The notes: a model not told the origin generated them from the letters alone. Shown: positions 8,053 through 14,706, counted from the first letter of the stretch. The stretch: 15,183 nt of DNA from an uncultured Bacilli bacterium (GCA_947625005.1 CANQNA010000021.1:1-15183), one strand, 5' to 3'. Translations and numbers: made by a program.

Positions 8053-8397
8053 AATAATTTTCTTATAAGCCATGTTCTGTACTCAATAATGAGCGGCAAA
8101 CATTTATCTATGAAATATTTCATCTTCTATTTAGTTCATTTTCCTTATAGAAGCTCCCCTACCATAATTTGGGTTTCTCACTTGCGGGGTTTACCACGTT
8201 CCACTTTATTCGTTTCCAAATAAACTCGTCTCTTTGGCACTTTTATATCTACTAAAACCATTTAAGGTCTCCTCGAAGCCGTTAGTTAAAACTACCTAAG
8301 GTTATTTTTTCCCTTAGCACAAACACTACATTCATCTCAGAATGTGTGAGCATGGACTTTCCTCTATCTATTGACAGCGTTTGCCCAGAAAATTATT
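8053..8397 (-). ncRNA. rnpB: RNase P RNA (Bacillus-like, probably type B)
   Basis: The catalytic RNA of RNase P, which removes the 5' leader from precursor tRNAs together with protein RnpA. Conserved blocks are visible on the minus strand: GAGGAAAGTCCATGCTC near the 5' end, GTGGAACGTGGTAAACCCC and GAGAAACCCAAATT in the middle, GATAAATGTTTGCCGC, and TACAGAACATGGCTTATAAG at the 3' end. The ends are set by the P1 helix: an 11-base perfect pairing of 8397-8387 with 8063-8053. The length of about 345 is shorter than the roughly 400 of Bacillus. The 3' half resembles the Bacillus type B layout, but I could not fold it. Its first five bases overlap the end of gpsB (stop codon 8395-8393). No good promoter was found just upstream and no separate terminator follows, so it is probably processed from a longer transcript. 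The gpsB-rnpB order matches Bacillus. Confidence 0.95.
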
Positions 8398-8722
8398 CTT
8401 TATAAACTATTTTTTCTAAATTACTTAATCTTCTAAGAAGGTCTACATTACTTACATTAGAATTACTTCTACTACTAGATTCTTCACTAGCTTCAATATT
8501 AGTTTTTAATCTACGATACTCCGATTTAATTTTATTATTTTCTTCAATTAATATTCTATTATCTTGTTCAAGTTTTTTAATAACACTCATAAATTCAGTA
8601 TAATCATGGATTACCATATCTAAAAACTTATCTACTTCTTGTGGTCTATAACCTCTTGCATCAATTTTAAACTCTTTATTTAATATTTCTTCCGGAGTTA
8701 GAAATAATTTCTCATGGTACAT
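8393..8722 (-). CDS. gpsB: Cell division protein GpsB (DivIVA family)
   Basis: A 109-residue coiled-coil protein of the DivIVA/GpsB family, close to the Bacillus GpsB length of about 98. GpsB sits at the septum on the cytoplasmic face and coordinates penicillin-binding proteins between division and side-wall growth. The N-terminal lipid/PBP-binding domain has LTPEEILNKEF and RGYRPQEVDKFLD (about 8-35), then a coiled coil (about 38-75), a Ser/Asn-rich linker, and the C-terminal trimerisation helix LLRRLSNLEKIVY (about 94-107). This last motif is what separates GpsB from longer DivIVA. The ATG at 8722 has AGAAGGGTG about 8 bases upstream. A strong promoter precedes it, and the gene ends inside the P1 helix sequence of rnpB. 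Confidence 0.95.
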   Translation of the reverse strand: MYHEKLFLTPEEILNKEFKIDARGYRPQEVDKFLDMVIHDYTEFMSVIKKLEQDNRILIEENNKIKSEYRRLKTNIEASEESSSRSNSNVSNVDLLRRLSNLEKIVYKE

Positions 8723-8747
8723 ATTTTTTCACCCTTCTTATATATGT

Positions 8748-8776
8748 ATTCTATAAAAAAATATAGATTTTGTCAA
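8748..8776 (-). promoter_or_regulatory. Sigma-A promoter of gpsB and probably of rnpB and downstream genes
   Basis: On the minus strand TTGACA (8776-8771), a 17-base spacer and TAGAAT (8753-8748). The leader to the gpsB ATG is about 20 bases. It has the same boxes and spacing as the promoter at 15168-15140. It is the only strong promoter seen upstream of rnpB, the RodZ-like gene and pgsA. Confidence 0.82.
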
Positions 8777-8845
8777 TATACCCCTATTTTTATATTATTA
8801 AACTACGTCATCCTAATTTTGCTTTCATTTATAATTTTTAAACCA

Positions 8846-8897
8846 TAAAAAAGAAGATAAACACTAATATAATATTAAATAATGTTATTATCTTCTT
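8846..8897 (-). terminator. Terminator overlapping the 3' end of miaA
   Basis: On the minus strand AAGAAGATAA (8897-8888) pairs perfectly with TTATCTTCTT (8860-8851), followed by more T to 8847. The loop is long (27 bases), but AACA/TGTT inside it can extend the helix. The left arm lies within the last codons of miaA. The following sequence to the gpsB promoter (8777-8845) holds nothing else I can identify. Confidence 0.6.
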
Positions 8898-9741
8898 TAT
8901 TTTCTATAAAATTTATTACTTCATCGATTGTTTTATTAAAATCATTAAAATTAACATCAAACCAAGTAAGATTCATTTGATTATTAAACCAAGTATATTG
9001 TCTTTTAGCATATTTACGACTATTTTGTTTAATTAATTCAATCGCTTCTTCTAAAGATATTTCTCCGGAAAAATATTTATATAATTCTTTATAACCAATT
9101 CCTGTCATTAATGCTTTACTTTTAATTTTTTTATCAAAAAAGTATTTAACCTCTTCAATTAATCCTTCACTTACCATTTTATCTACTCTTTTATTAATTA
9201 TCTCATATAAATTTTGTCTATCTGTTGTAAGTCCAATAAATAAAGCATTGTATAATAATTTATCTTTATTATGTGTTTCTTCTCTTTTTAAAAATCTTTC
9301 TAATCTTTTTCGATTATTAATATGAATATTACAATTTTTATCTTTTTTTAGACATAATTTTAATAATTCTTCATTAGTTAAATCTTCTAAACTTTGTTCT
9401 CCTGTTTCTTCCTGAAATTTATAATCATAGAATGTTGCTTTTATATAAAGACCAGTACCCCCAACAAAAATAATATTTCTGTTTTTATATTTTTCTATAA
9501 GAGCTCGAGCTTTAGTTTGATAATCATATACAGTAAACATATCTTCTACCTTAACAATATCAAAAAGTTCATGAGGTATTCCTTCTTTTTCTTCTTCTTT
9601 AATTTTAGCAGTACCAATATTTAATTCTTTATAAACTTGCATAGAATCAGCATTAATAATTATAGCATGATAACGTTTAGCCAATTCTATACTTAATTTT
9701 GTTTTACCAACTCCTGTTGGTCCAGTTATTACTAAAATCAT
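8875..9741 (-). CDS. miaA: tRNA dimethylallyltransferase MiaA
   Basis: A 288-residue enzyme, near the usual family length, that transfers a dimethylallyl group from DMAPP to N6 of A37 in tRNAs reading UNN codons. The P-loop GPTGVGKT is at residues 7-14, the catalytic and substrate segment DSMQVYK at 32-38, the GGTGLY motif at about 94-99, and a TGIGYKEL motif in the C-terminal half. The insertion domain that clamps the anticodon stem lies between. The ATG at 9741 overlaps the stop of the upstream kinase-fold gene as ATGA, with an AAGGAA site inside that gene, so the two are translationally coupled. It is the last gene of a cluster that also contains alaS. The product makes i6A, which MiaB could further convert; miaB is not in the window. 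Confidence 0.97.
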   Translation of the reverse strand: MILVITGPTGVGKTKLSIELAKRYHAIIINADSMQVYKELNIGTAKIKEEEKEGIPHELFDIVKVEDMFTVYDYQTKARALIEKYKNRNIIFVGGTGLYIKATFYDYKFQEETGEQSLEDLTNEELLKLCLKKDKNCNIHINNRKRLERFLKREETHNKDKLLYNALFIGLTTDRQNLYEIINKRVDKMVSEGLIEEVKYFFDKKIKSKALMTGIGYKELYKYFSGEISLEEAIELIKQNSRKYAKRQYTWFNNQMNLTWFDVNFNDFNKTIDEVINFIENKEDNNII

Positions 9742-10478
9742 TTCAACACATTCCTTAATGTTTTTTTAAAATTTTTGACAGTTTTTATATTAGAAGACGT
9801 ATAATGTTCCATTTGCTCTTTTAAACTTTCTAAATAATCAATAATATCTCCAGAATCATGAGAAAATTCATAAGGTGTTGGTAAATTTATAGGATAACTA
9901 AATTTAACTTTTCTTTTTCTTTCGTTTTCACAATTATTATCACAAAGACTTTTTAAAATAACAGAATTTAAAATATTTAAATTTTTCTCAGCTGCATAAG
10001 TTTTATCAATTTTCTTATAACGACACCACAAATCACAATCAATAACATACATTTTGTCAGTATTTTCTCCTTGTTCATACATTATATTTTTTTCATGTAA
10101 ATCTCCTAAAAGAATTCTTTCTTCACATGCTAATTGAATATTTTGATAAAATTCGGTTAAGGCTTGAAAGAATTTGAAAATATCAACATCTTTTAATTTA
10201 TCTAAAGTCACTCCATTTACTAAAGACATAGTATAACCTTTTATATTTTCATGATAATAAGCAAATTCTTCTTTAGTAATTAAAGCTTTATTTTTATAAT
10301 TCTCTAAACTTTGAATACATCCAATAAAATATTGAATCATATAAGGTGTCTTAAGAGAAAGATTATTATCCCATAATTTTAAAACTTTATCATTACTATA
10401 AGGATATATACTCGCATAAGAACCTTTAGCAAGAGGTGTTTTATACTTGCTAAAATCAGAATCAGTTAAAGTTATCAT
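9738..10478 (-). CDS. Small protein-kinase-fold protein, target unknown
   Basis: A 246-residue protein with a degenerate but apparently active kinase fold. There is a glycine-loop-like AKGSYASIY (17-25), a VLKL segment with Lys34 in the place of the ATP-binding lysine, a catalytic loop GDLHEKN (125-131) giving Asp126 and Asn131, and VIDCDLW with Asp147 in the DFG position. This catalytic loop form is shared by protein kinases and aminoglycoside phosphotransferase-like enzymes, so the substrate cannot be told from the sequence. The region after 160 is not recognisable. The start at 10478 was chosen for its GGGGG-type site 8 bases upstream; the open extension to 10535 lies within alaS and the promoter. 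It sits between alaS and miaA and is coupled to miaA by an ATGA overlap, which suggests, but does not prove, a link to tRNA or translation. Confidence 0.85.
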   Translation of the reverse strand: MITLTDSDFSKYKTPLAKGSYASIYPYSNDKVLKLWDNNLSLKTPYMIQYFIGCIQSLENYKNKALITKEEFAYYHENIKGYTMSLVNGVTLDKLKDVDIFKFFQALTEFYQNIQLACEERILLGDLHEKNIMYEQGENTDKMYVIDCDLWCRYKKIDKTYAAEKNLNILNSVILKSLCDNNCENERKRKVKFSYPINLPTPYEFSHDSGDIIDYLESLKEQMEHYTSSNIKTVKNFKKTLRNVLK

Positions 10479-10505
10479 AAAAAAATCCCCCTTTTTACTT
10501 AGGGG
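10479..10505 (-). terminator. Hairpin between alaS and the kinase-fold gene, probable terminator or RBS-masking stem
   Basis: On the minus strand CCCCT (10505-10501), an 8-base loop, AGGGG (10492-10488), G-A, then seven T (10485-10479) directly before the ATG. The right arm is the ribosome binding site of the kinase-fold gene. The stem is short but nearly all G-C. Confidence 0.5.
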
Positions 10506-10506
10506 T

Positions 10507-10535
10507 ATTATAGCACAAAAGTATAATTTATTCAA
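10507..10535 (-). promoter_or_regulatory. Internal promoter for the kinase-fold gene and miaA
   Basis: On the minus strand TTGAAT (10535-10530), a 17-base spacer and a perfect TATAAT (10512-10507), with TG one base before it (extended -10). The -35 overlaps the alaS stop codon (10530-10528). The predicted start is about 10500, just past the left arm of the adjacent hairpin. Confidence 0.78.
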
Positions 10536-12276
10536 GAATTGCCTTTATTCTACGAACTCCTGCACTGCTTGCTTCTTCTTTTTTTATCTTAAAATGGCCT
10601 AATTCCTTAGTATTTTTTACATGAGGTCCTCCACATAACTCACGAGAAATACCATTTCCAATTGTATAAACTGTTACAATATCTGGATATTTTTCCACAA
10701 ACATACATTCTGCTCCAGATTTAATAGCATCTTCTTTTTTCATTTCTTCTACAGTGACATCAAGGCCTTCATTAATCCAAGTATTAACTAAATTTTCTAC
10801 TTGTTCTTTTTCTTCGTCTGTTAATTTATGATCACAAGAAAAATCAAAACGCATACGCTCACTCGTAATATTAGAACCTTTTTGATGAACATCAGCACCA
10901 ATTACTTGTTTTAAAGCAGCATTTAAAAGATGTGTTGCTGTATGATATTTTGTTTCCATTTCCCCATTTCCAGCAAGTCCACCTTTAAATTTTCCCGCAG
11001 ATGAAGTTCTTGATAACTCTTGATGAGCTTTAAATTTTTCTCTAAATCCAACTGTATCAACTTTTAAATTTAATTCACGAGCAAGTTCTTCAGTAAGCTC
11101 TATAGGAAATCCATAAGTGTCATAAAGTTTAAAGGCAAGATCTTTATTAATTGTATCATCATTTAAATTTTTTGTTATTTTTTCAAATTCTCTTAATCCT
11201 TTTTCTAAAGTACGGTTAAATTTAATTTCTTCATTTTTTAAGACTTCTAAAGCAACTTTAGCATTATCTCTAATTTCAGTATAATAAGGAGCATATTCTT
11301 CTATTATTTTATTCGCAATAGGTTCCATCCAATTAGGATCAGTAATATTTAGTTTTTTAGCATGACGAATCATTCTTCTAATTAAACGACGTAAAATATA
11401 ACCTTGATCTGTATTACTAGGCTTAATACCTGATGGATCTGCACTTATAAAAATGCTAGTACGCATGTGATCTGCAATTATACGCATACTTTCTTCATTA
11501 CCATGATAAGGCAAAGAAGAAACTTCTTCAATTAATTTAATAATTGGTTGCCATATACTAGATTTATAATTATCATTTACTCCCTCTAAAATTGCTACTA
11601 CTCTTTCTACGCCCATACCAGTGTCTACATTTTTATGAGGAAGTTCTGTTACTTTACCATTTTCATCTTTATAATATTCCATAAAAACATTATTCCAAAT
11701 TTCTACCCATCGATTATCTTCAGGATCAAAAATTTCTGGAATAGGTTCTTCACTACGAAAATAAAAAATTTCTGTATCAGGTCCACAAGGTCCCATTTCT
11801 CCAGCTATCCAAAAATTATCTTCTGTAGTTTTTGCAATACGTGATGGCTTTATTCCTAAACTAATCCATTTATTATAAGACTCTTCATCAAAAGGAATTA
11901 AATCATTACCTTTAAATACTGTTATTGCTAATTTATTAGAATCAATTTTTAAAACTTTAGTTAAAAACTCAAAACTCCAAGAAATACTTTCTTGTTTAAA
12001 ATAATCTCCTAAACTCCAATTTCCTAACATTTCAAAAAAAGTATGATGAGTAGTATCTCCTACTGAATCTAAATCAATAGTTCTAATACATTTTTGATAG
12101 TCACATAATCTTTTTCCATAAGGATGTTTAGCACCCATTAAATAAGGAATTAAAGGTTGCATTCCTGCTGTATTAAATAAAACAGAAGGATCATTTTCTG
12201 GTACTACAGGGGCACTAGGAATTTGTTTATGCCCTTTTTCTTTAAAAAAATTAATATATAAATCTTTTAATTTCAT
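10528..12276 (-). CDS. alaS: Alanine-tRNA ligase, compact form without linker barrel and C-Ala domain
   Basis: This enzyme charges tRNA-Ala with alanine. The class II catalytic core and tRNA-binding helices occupy about 1-410, with motif 2 region HHTFFEMLGNWSLGDYF (77-93), GMGVER (220-225) and motif 3 GYILRRLIRR (292-301). The editing domain (about 440-580) keeps the zinc/editing ligands HTATH (His445, His449) and CGGPH (Cys548, His552), so misacylated Ser/Gly-tRNA may still be cleared. It is 582 residues, against about 870 for typical bacterial AlaRS: the beta-barrel linker carrying the ESGGQ segment is missing between about 430 and 440, and the protein ends at the editing domain, with no C-Ala/oligomerisation region. 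From memory, forms like this occur in Patescibacteria (CPR). Its ATG overlaps the upstream stop as ATGA; an AAGGTGG site precedes it. The gene looks intact, not decayed. Confidence 0.96.
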   Translation of the reverse strand: MKLKDLYINFFKEKGHKQIPSAPVVPENDPSVLFNTAGMQPLIPYLMGAKHPYGKRLCDYQKCIRTIDLDSVGDTTHHTFFEMLGNWSLGDYFKQESISWSFEFLTKVLKIDSNKLAITVFKGNDLIPFDEESYNKWISLGIKPSRIAKTTEDNFWIAGEMGPCGPDTEIFYFRSEEPIPEIFDPEDNRWVEIWNNVFMEYYKDENGKVTELPHKNVDTGMGVERVVAILEGVNDNYKSSIWQPIIKLIEEVSSLPYHGNEESMRIIADHMRTSIFISADPSGIKPSNTDQGYILRRLIRRMIRHAKKLNITDPNWMEPIANKIIEEYAPYYTEIRDNAKVALEVLKNEEIKFNRTLEKGLREFEKITKNLNDDTINKDLAFKLYDTYGFPIELTEELARELNLKVDTVGFREKFKAHQELSRTSSAGKFKGGLAGNGEMETKYHTATHLLNAALKQVIGADVHQKGSNITSERMRFDFSCDHKLTDEEKEQVENLVNTWINEGLDVTVEEMKKEDAIKSGAECMFVEKYPDIVTVYTIGNGISRELCGGPHVKNTKELGHFKIKKEEASSAGVRRIKAILE

Positions 12277-12830
12277 TTTTTCCCACCTTCAATATTTTCA
12301 AGTATTTTTGTTAAGCGTTTTTGATAAGCCTCAATATCATAGTTATTATCAATATAATAATCCGCATAAGCAATTGGTCCTGCTTTGGCAATATTTTCAA
12401 TTTCTGAAATATCTCTATTCTCTGCTTCTTCATAAGTTAAAGGACGAATAGTTCTTTTTGCTAATCGTTCATATCTAAGGTTTTTATCTACAATGATAGC
12501 AATTACAGTTAAAGCTTCACCTAATTCTTCTTTCAATATTTTAAGTTCATCCCAAGAATATAGGCCATCTAAAACAGTATTATTTTCTTTAGCATATTCT
12601 TTGATTTTTGGCAACAAAATCATTGCATAAGCACCCATACCATATTCTTTACGTAAACGTTCACGCATCATTTTTTCATTTTGGGAATTTATTTCTAAAC
12701 CTTCTTCTTTTAATTTATCCATAGTAACTCCACCAAAATAAATTTTTTTATAACCTAATGTTTCTAAGATATCTGATGCTACAGATTTACCTGCCCCACA
12801 CATACCAACAACTGCTACAATATTTTTCAT
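12273..12830 (-). CDS. P-loop nucleotide kinase-like protein (UPF0200/dephospho-CoA kinase-like)
   Basis: A 185-residue P-loop NTPase of adenylate-kinase/dephospho-CoA kinase type. Walker A is GMCGAGKS (9-16), a DGLYS segment (88-92) fits the central strand and substrate site, and RYERLAKRTIRP (119-130) is the likely LID with its arginines. The ending, with ADYYIDN, resembles archaeal UPF0200 proteins of the dephospho-CoA kinase-like group. The substrate is not known. It is not a clear CoaE or adenylate kinase. The start at 12830 is an ATG with GGAGGTG 3 bases upstream; a TTG at 12842 lies on the far side of that site. Its stop overlaps the alaS start as ATGA, so the two are co-translated, and it heads the operon from the promoter at 12897-12870. 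A role linked to alanyl-tRNA or nucleotide supply is only inferred from position. Confidence 0.85.
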   Translation of the reverse strand: MKNIVAVVGMCGAGKSVASDILETLGYKKIYFGGVTMDKLKEEGLEINSQNEKMMRERLRKEYGMGAYAMILLPKIKEYAKENNTVLDGLYSWDELKILKEELGEALTVIAIIVDKNLRYERLAKRTIRPLTYEEAENRDISEIENIAKAGPIAYADYYIDNNYDIEAYQKRLTKILENIEGGKK

Positions 12831-12869
12831 AAACACCTCCAAACTTATCTATTTGTGCTTTCAAAAATG

Positions 12870-12897
12870 ATTATATCATTTAATAAGCAAAATTCAA
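12870..12897 (-). promoter_or_regulatory. Promoter of the UPF0200-like/alaS operon
   Basis: On the minus strand TTGAAT (12897-12892), a 16-base spacer and a perfect TATAAT (12875-12870) with an extended -10 TG. The leader is about 35 bases and has no T-box-like structure, although a synthetase gene follows. Confidence 0.72.
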
Positions 12898-13004
12898 AGT
12901 TTCTCCTATTAAAATTACTATTTTTTTAAGTAAATAAGACATTATAAATATACTCTACTTGTAAATTAATAATTAATTTGTTAGTATTACTTTTAGGTGA
13001 TTTC

Positions 13005-14099
13005 ATGGAAATTGTTGGCATAATTGCAGAATATAATCCTTTTCATAATGGACATTTATATCATTTAACAAAAATTAGAGAAATGTATAAAGATGCTTTA
13101 ATTATCCTTGTTTTAAATGGTTATTTTTTAGAAAGAGGCGAAGTTAGTATCATTAGCAAAGAAAATAAAACTAAACTAGCGCTTTCTTATGGTGTAGACA
13201 TAGTTGTAGAATTACCTTTTTTATATGGTACTCAGTCTTCTGATACCTTTGCTAATATTAGCTTACAAATATTAAATGAATTAAAGGTTTCTAAAATAGT
13301 CTTTGGTAGTGAATGTAATGATATTAATAAATTAAATAAATTAGCAGAAAAGCAATTAAATGAAAGCATTGATGTAAAAAAATATTTAAACGAAGGATAT
13401 AATTATCCTACTAGTTTAAATAAAGCTTTAAATTCTAATGTCTCTACTCCTAATGATATACTTGGAATATCTTATATAAAAGCTTTAAAGAAAAATAACT
13501 ATAAAATAGAGGCAATTACAATTAAAAGAACTAATGATTATCATGATTTACAAAGTAAAGAAAATATAATCAGTGCAAGTAATATAAGAAATAAAATAAA
13601 AAATAAAGAAGATATTAAATCTTATTTACCTAATACTGATTATCTCAATCAGATTAATGAAGATTTACTATTTACACTATTAAAATATAAAATTAATACA
13701 TCCGAAAACTTAAATGAATTTTTAACTGTAGATGAAGGTTTAGAAAATAAATTGAAAAAAGAAATTAATAAAGTTACTTCTCTAGAAGATTTAATTTTTA
13801 AAATTAAGTCAAAAAGATATACTTATAATAGATTAAGAAGAATGTTAATTCATCTATTAATTGGAGTTAAAAAAAGTGATGCTAAAATAAAACTTTCATA
13901 TATAAAATTATTAGGATTTAACGAACGAGGGAAAAAATATATTAATAAAATTAAGAAAAAAGTAAATATTCCTCTCTTAACTAAGATACCTCTTGATGAT
14001 AAAGTACGAATATTAGAACTTAGAGCAAGTATTCTTTATGAAATGTTAACTAAGGAAAAAGTTACTATATTTGAAAATAAAAATAAACCTATTTACTAG
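13005..14099 (+). CDS. tmcAL: tRNA(Met) cytidine acetate ligase TmcAL (YlbM family nucleotidyltransferase)
   Basis: A 364-residue enzyme, a little shorter than Bacillus TmcAL/YlbM (about 415). It activates acetate with ATP and acetylates the wobble cytidine of elongator tRNA-Met to ac4C. The family N-terminus GIIAEYNPFHNGH is at residues 5-17, with the HxGH nucleotidyltransferase motif His14-His17. Residues 38-59 carry NGYFLERGE and SKENKT, and 66-83 carry IVVELPF with TQSSDTFA; the KRTNDYHD segment is at 174-181 and the second nucleotide motif SASNIR at 190-195. The C-terminal helical part is lysine-rich. The ATG at 13005 was chosen because the family begins there and AGGTGA lies 4 bases upstream; a TTG at 12978 would add nine hydrophobic residues. 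It is divergent from the UPF0200-like/alaS operon and convergent with khpA. No consensus promoter stood out in 12898-12990 (a TATACT at 12949-12954 lacks a good -35). Confidence 0.95.
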   Translation: MEIVGIIAEYNPFHNGHLYHLTKIREMYKDALIILVLNGYFLERGEVSIISKENKTKLALSYGVDIVVELPFLYGTQSSDTFANISLQILNELKVSKIVFGSECNDINKLNKLAEKQLNESIDVKKYLNEGYNYPTSLNKALNSNVSTPNDILGISYIKALKKNNYKIEAITIKRTNDYHDLQSKENIISASNIRNKIKNKEDIKSYLPNTDYLNQINEDLLFTLLKYKINTSENLNEFLTVDEGLENKLKKEINKVTSLEDLIFKIKSKRYTYNRLRRMLIHLLIGVKKSDAKIKLSYIKLLGFNERGKKYINKIKKKVNIPLLTKIPLDDKVRILELRASILYEMLTKEKVTIFENKNKPIY

Positions 14100-14107
14100 G
14101 TTTATTT
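14081..14107. terminator. Shared bidirectional terminator between tmcAL and khpA
   Basis: A perfect 11-base stem AAATAAACCTA (14081-14091) / TAGGTTTATTT (14097-14107) with a 5-base loop. It contains the tmcAL stop TAG (14097-14099) and touches the khpA stop (14108-14106). The minus-strand tail (TTATTTTC below 14081) is T-rich, so it fits khpA termination best; plus-strand T content is within the stem. Confidence 0.75.
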
Positions 14108-14357
14108 AAAATGAATCTACATTAATTTTAACTCTCTTTAATCCTTTATTATATGCAGTTGCTTGAATTAAAGTTCGTAAAGCTTGTATATTTTTACCAT
14201 TTTTTCCAACAATTCTTCCCATATCATTAGAAGGAACAATTATTTCTAATATAATATTCTCTTCCTCATCTAAAAAATCTTTTACTTTTATTAAATCAGG
14301 TTCTTTTACTAAATATTTAACTACCTTTTCTGTGAAGGCTACTAATTCTTCTTTCAT
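14106..14357 (-). CDS. khpA: KH-domain RNA-binding protein KhpA (YlqC)
   Basis: An 83-residue single KH-domain protein. KhpA binds RNA with KhpB and affects cell division and length in streptococci and related bacteria; that role is family knowledge. The GxxG RNA-binding loop is GRIVGKNGKN (47-56), followed by the helix IQALRTLIQA and the last strand VKINVD. The length is typical. It starts 2 bases after the rpsP stop and uses a GAAGGT site within the rpsP end, so it is co-transcribed with rpsP, as rpsP-ylqC is in Bacillus. The usual downstream genes rimM and trmD are not here; the convergent tmcAL gene follows immediately. Confidence 0.95.
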   Translation of the reverse strand: MKEELVAFTEKVVKYLVKEPDLIKVKDFLDEEENIILEIIVPSNDMGRIVGKNGKNIQALRTLIQATAYNKGLKRVKINVDSF

Positions 14358-14359
14358 TA

Positions 14360-14635
14360 TTACTTACCTTCTTTTTTCGTATTTTTATATTTAGCCCAAA
14401 TACCATTTTTAGATAAAATATTTTTAACAGTATCTGTTGGTTGCGCTCCATTATTTAACCATTTTATTACTTTTTCTTCATCTACTGTTGTATTATTTTC
14501 TTTAACAATAGGATTATATGTTCCAACAGTTTCAATAAATCTACCATCTCTAGGACTTCTAGAATCAGCAGCTACTATTCTATAAAATGGTCTTTGTTTA
14601 GAACCCATTCTTTTTAATCTTAATTTTACAGCCAT
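14360..14635 (-). CDS. rpsP: 30S ribosomal protein S16
   Basis: A 91-residue small-subunit ribosomal protein that helps assemble the 5' domain of 16S rRNA. The diagnostic S16 sequence is complete: [23 protein letters not shown] begins the protein (seen at 4-26 in part), then [12 protein letters not shown] (36-47) and [15 protein letters not shown] (60-74). The length is normal for Bacillota. The ATG at 14635 has a strong AAAGGAGGG about 6 bases upstream. It heads a two-gene rpsP-khpA operon from its own promoter at 14690-14662. In Bacillus ffh precedes rpsP; here an unrelated small gene does. Confidence 0.98.
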   Translation of the reverse strand: MAVKLRLKRMGSKQRPFYRIVAADSRSPRDGRFIETVGTYNPIVKENNTTVDEEKVIKWLNNGAQPTDTVKNILSKNGIWAKYKNTKKEGK

Positions 14636-14661
14636 TTTTTTCCCTCCTTTAAACTAGATAT

Positions 14662-14690
14662 AATATAACAAAAAAAATAAAACATGTCAA
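14662..14690 (-). promoter_or_regulatory. Sigma-A promoter of rpsP-khpA, interleaved with the preceding terminator
   Basis: On the minus strand TTGACA (14690-14685), a 17-base T-rich spacer and TATATT (14667-14662). The -35 is the right arm of the hairpin at 14685-14706, and the spacer is that hairpin's T tract. Confidence 0.78.
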
Positions 14691-14706
14691 CCTATTTTGG
14701 TTGACA
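14671..14706 (-). terminator. Terminator of the small MazF-like candidate gene
   Basis: On the minus strand TGTCAACC (14706-14699), a 6-base loop, GGTTGACA (14692-14685), then TGTTTTATTTTTTT. The 8-base stem is perfect and overlaps the gene's stop codon TAG (14694-14692). Confidence 0.72.

Noticed and set aside
9738..12276. Mycoplasma genetic code (TGA as tryptophan)
   Set aside because: TGA ends two genes in ATGA overlaps at the expected protein length and tryptophans are encoded by TGG.
12831..12842. TTG at 12842 as start of the UPF0200-like gene
   Set aside because: The GGAGGTG site lies downstream of this codon and upstream of the ATG at 12830.
12831..12870. T-box or riboswitch leader for the alaS operon
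   Set aside because: The leader is only about 35 bases, with no specifier stem or TGGNACC-type antiterminator.
12978..13004. Upstream TTG start for tmcAL
   Set aside because: It would add nine hydrophobic residues not typical of the family, and the AGGTGA site is placed for the ATG at 13005.
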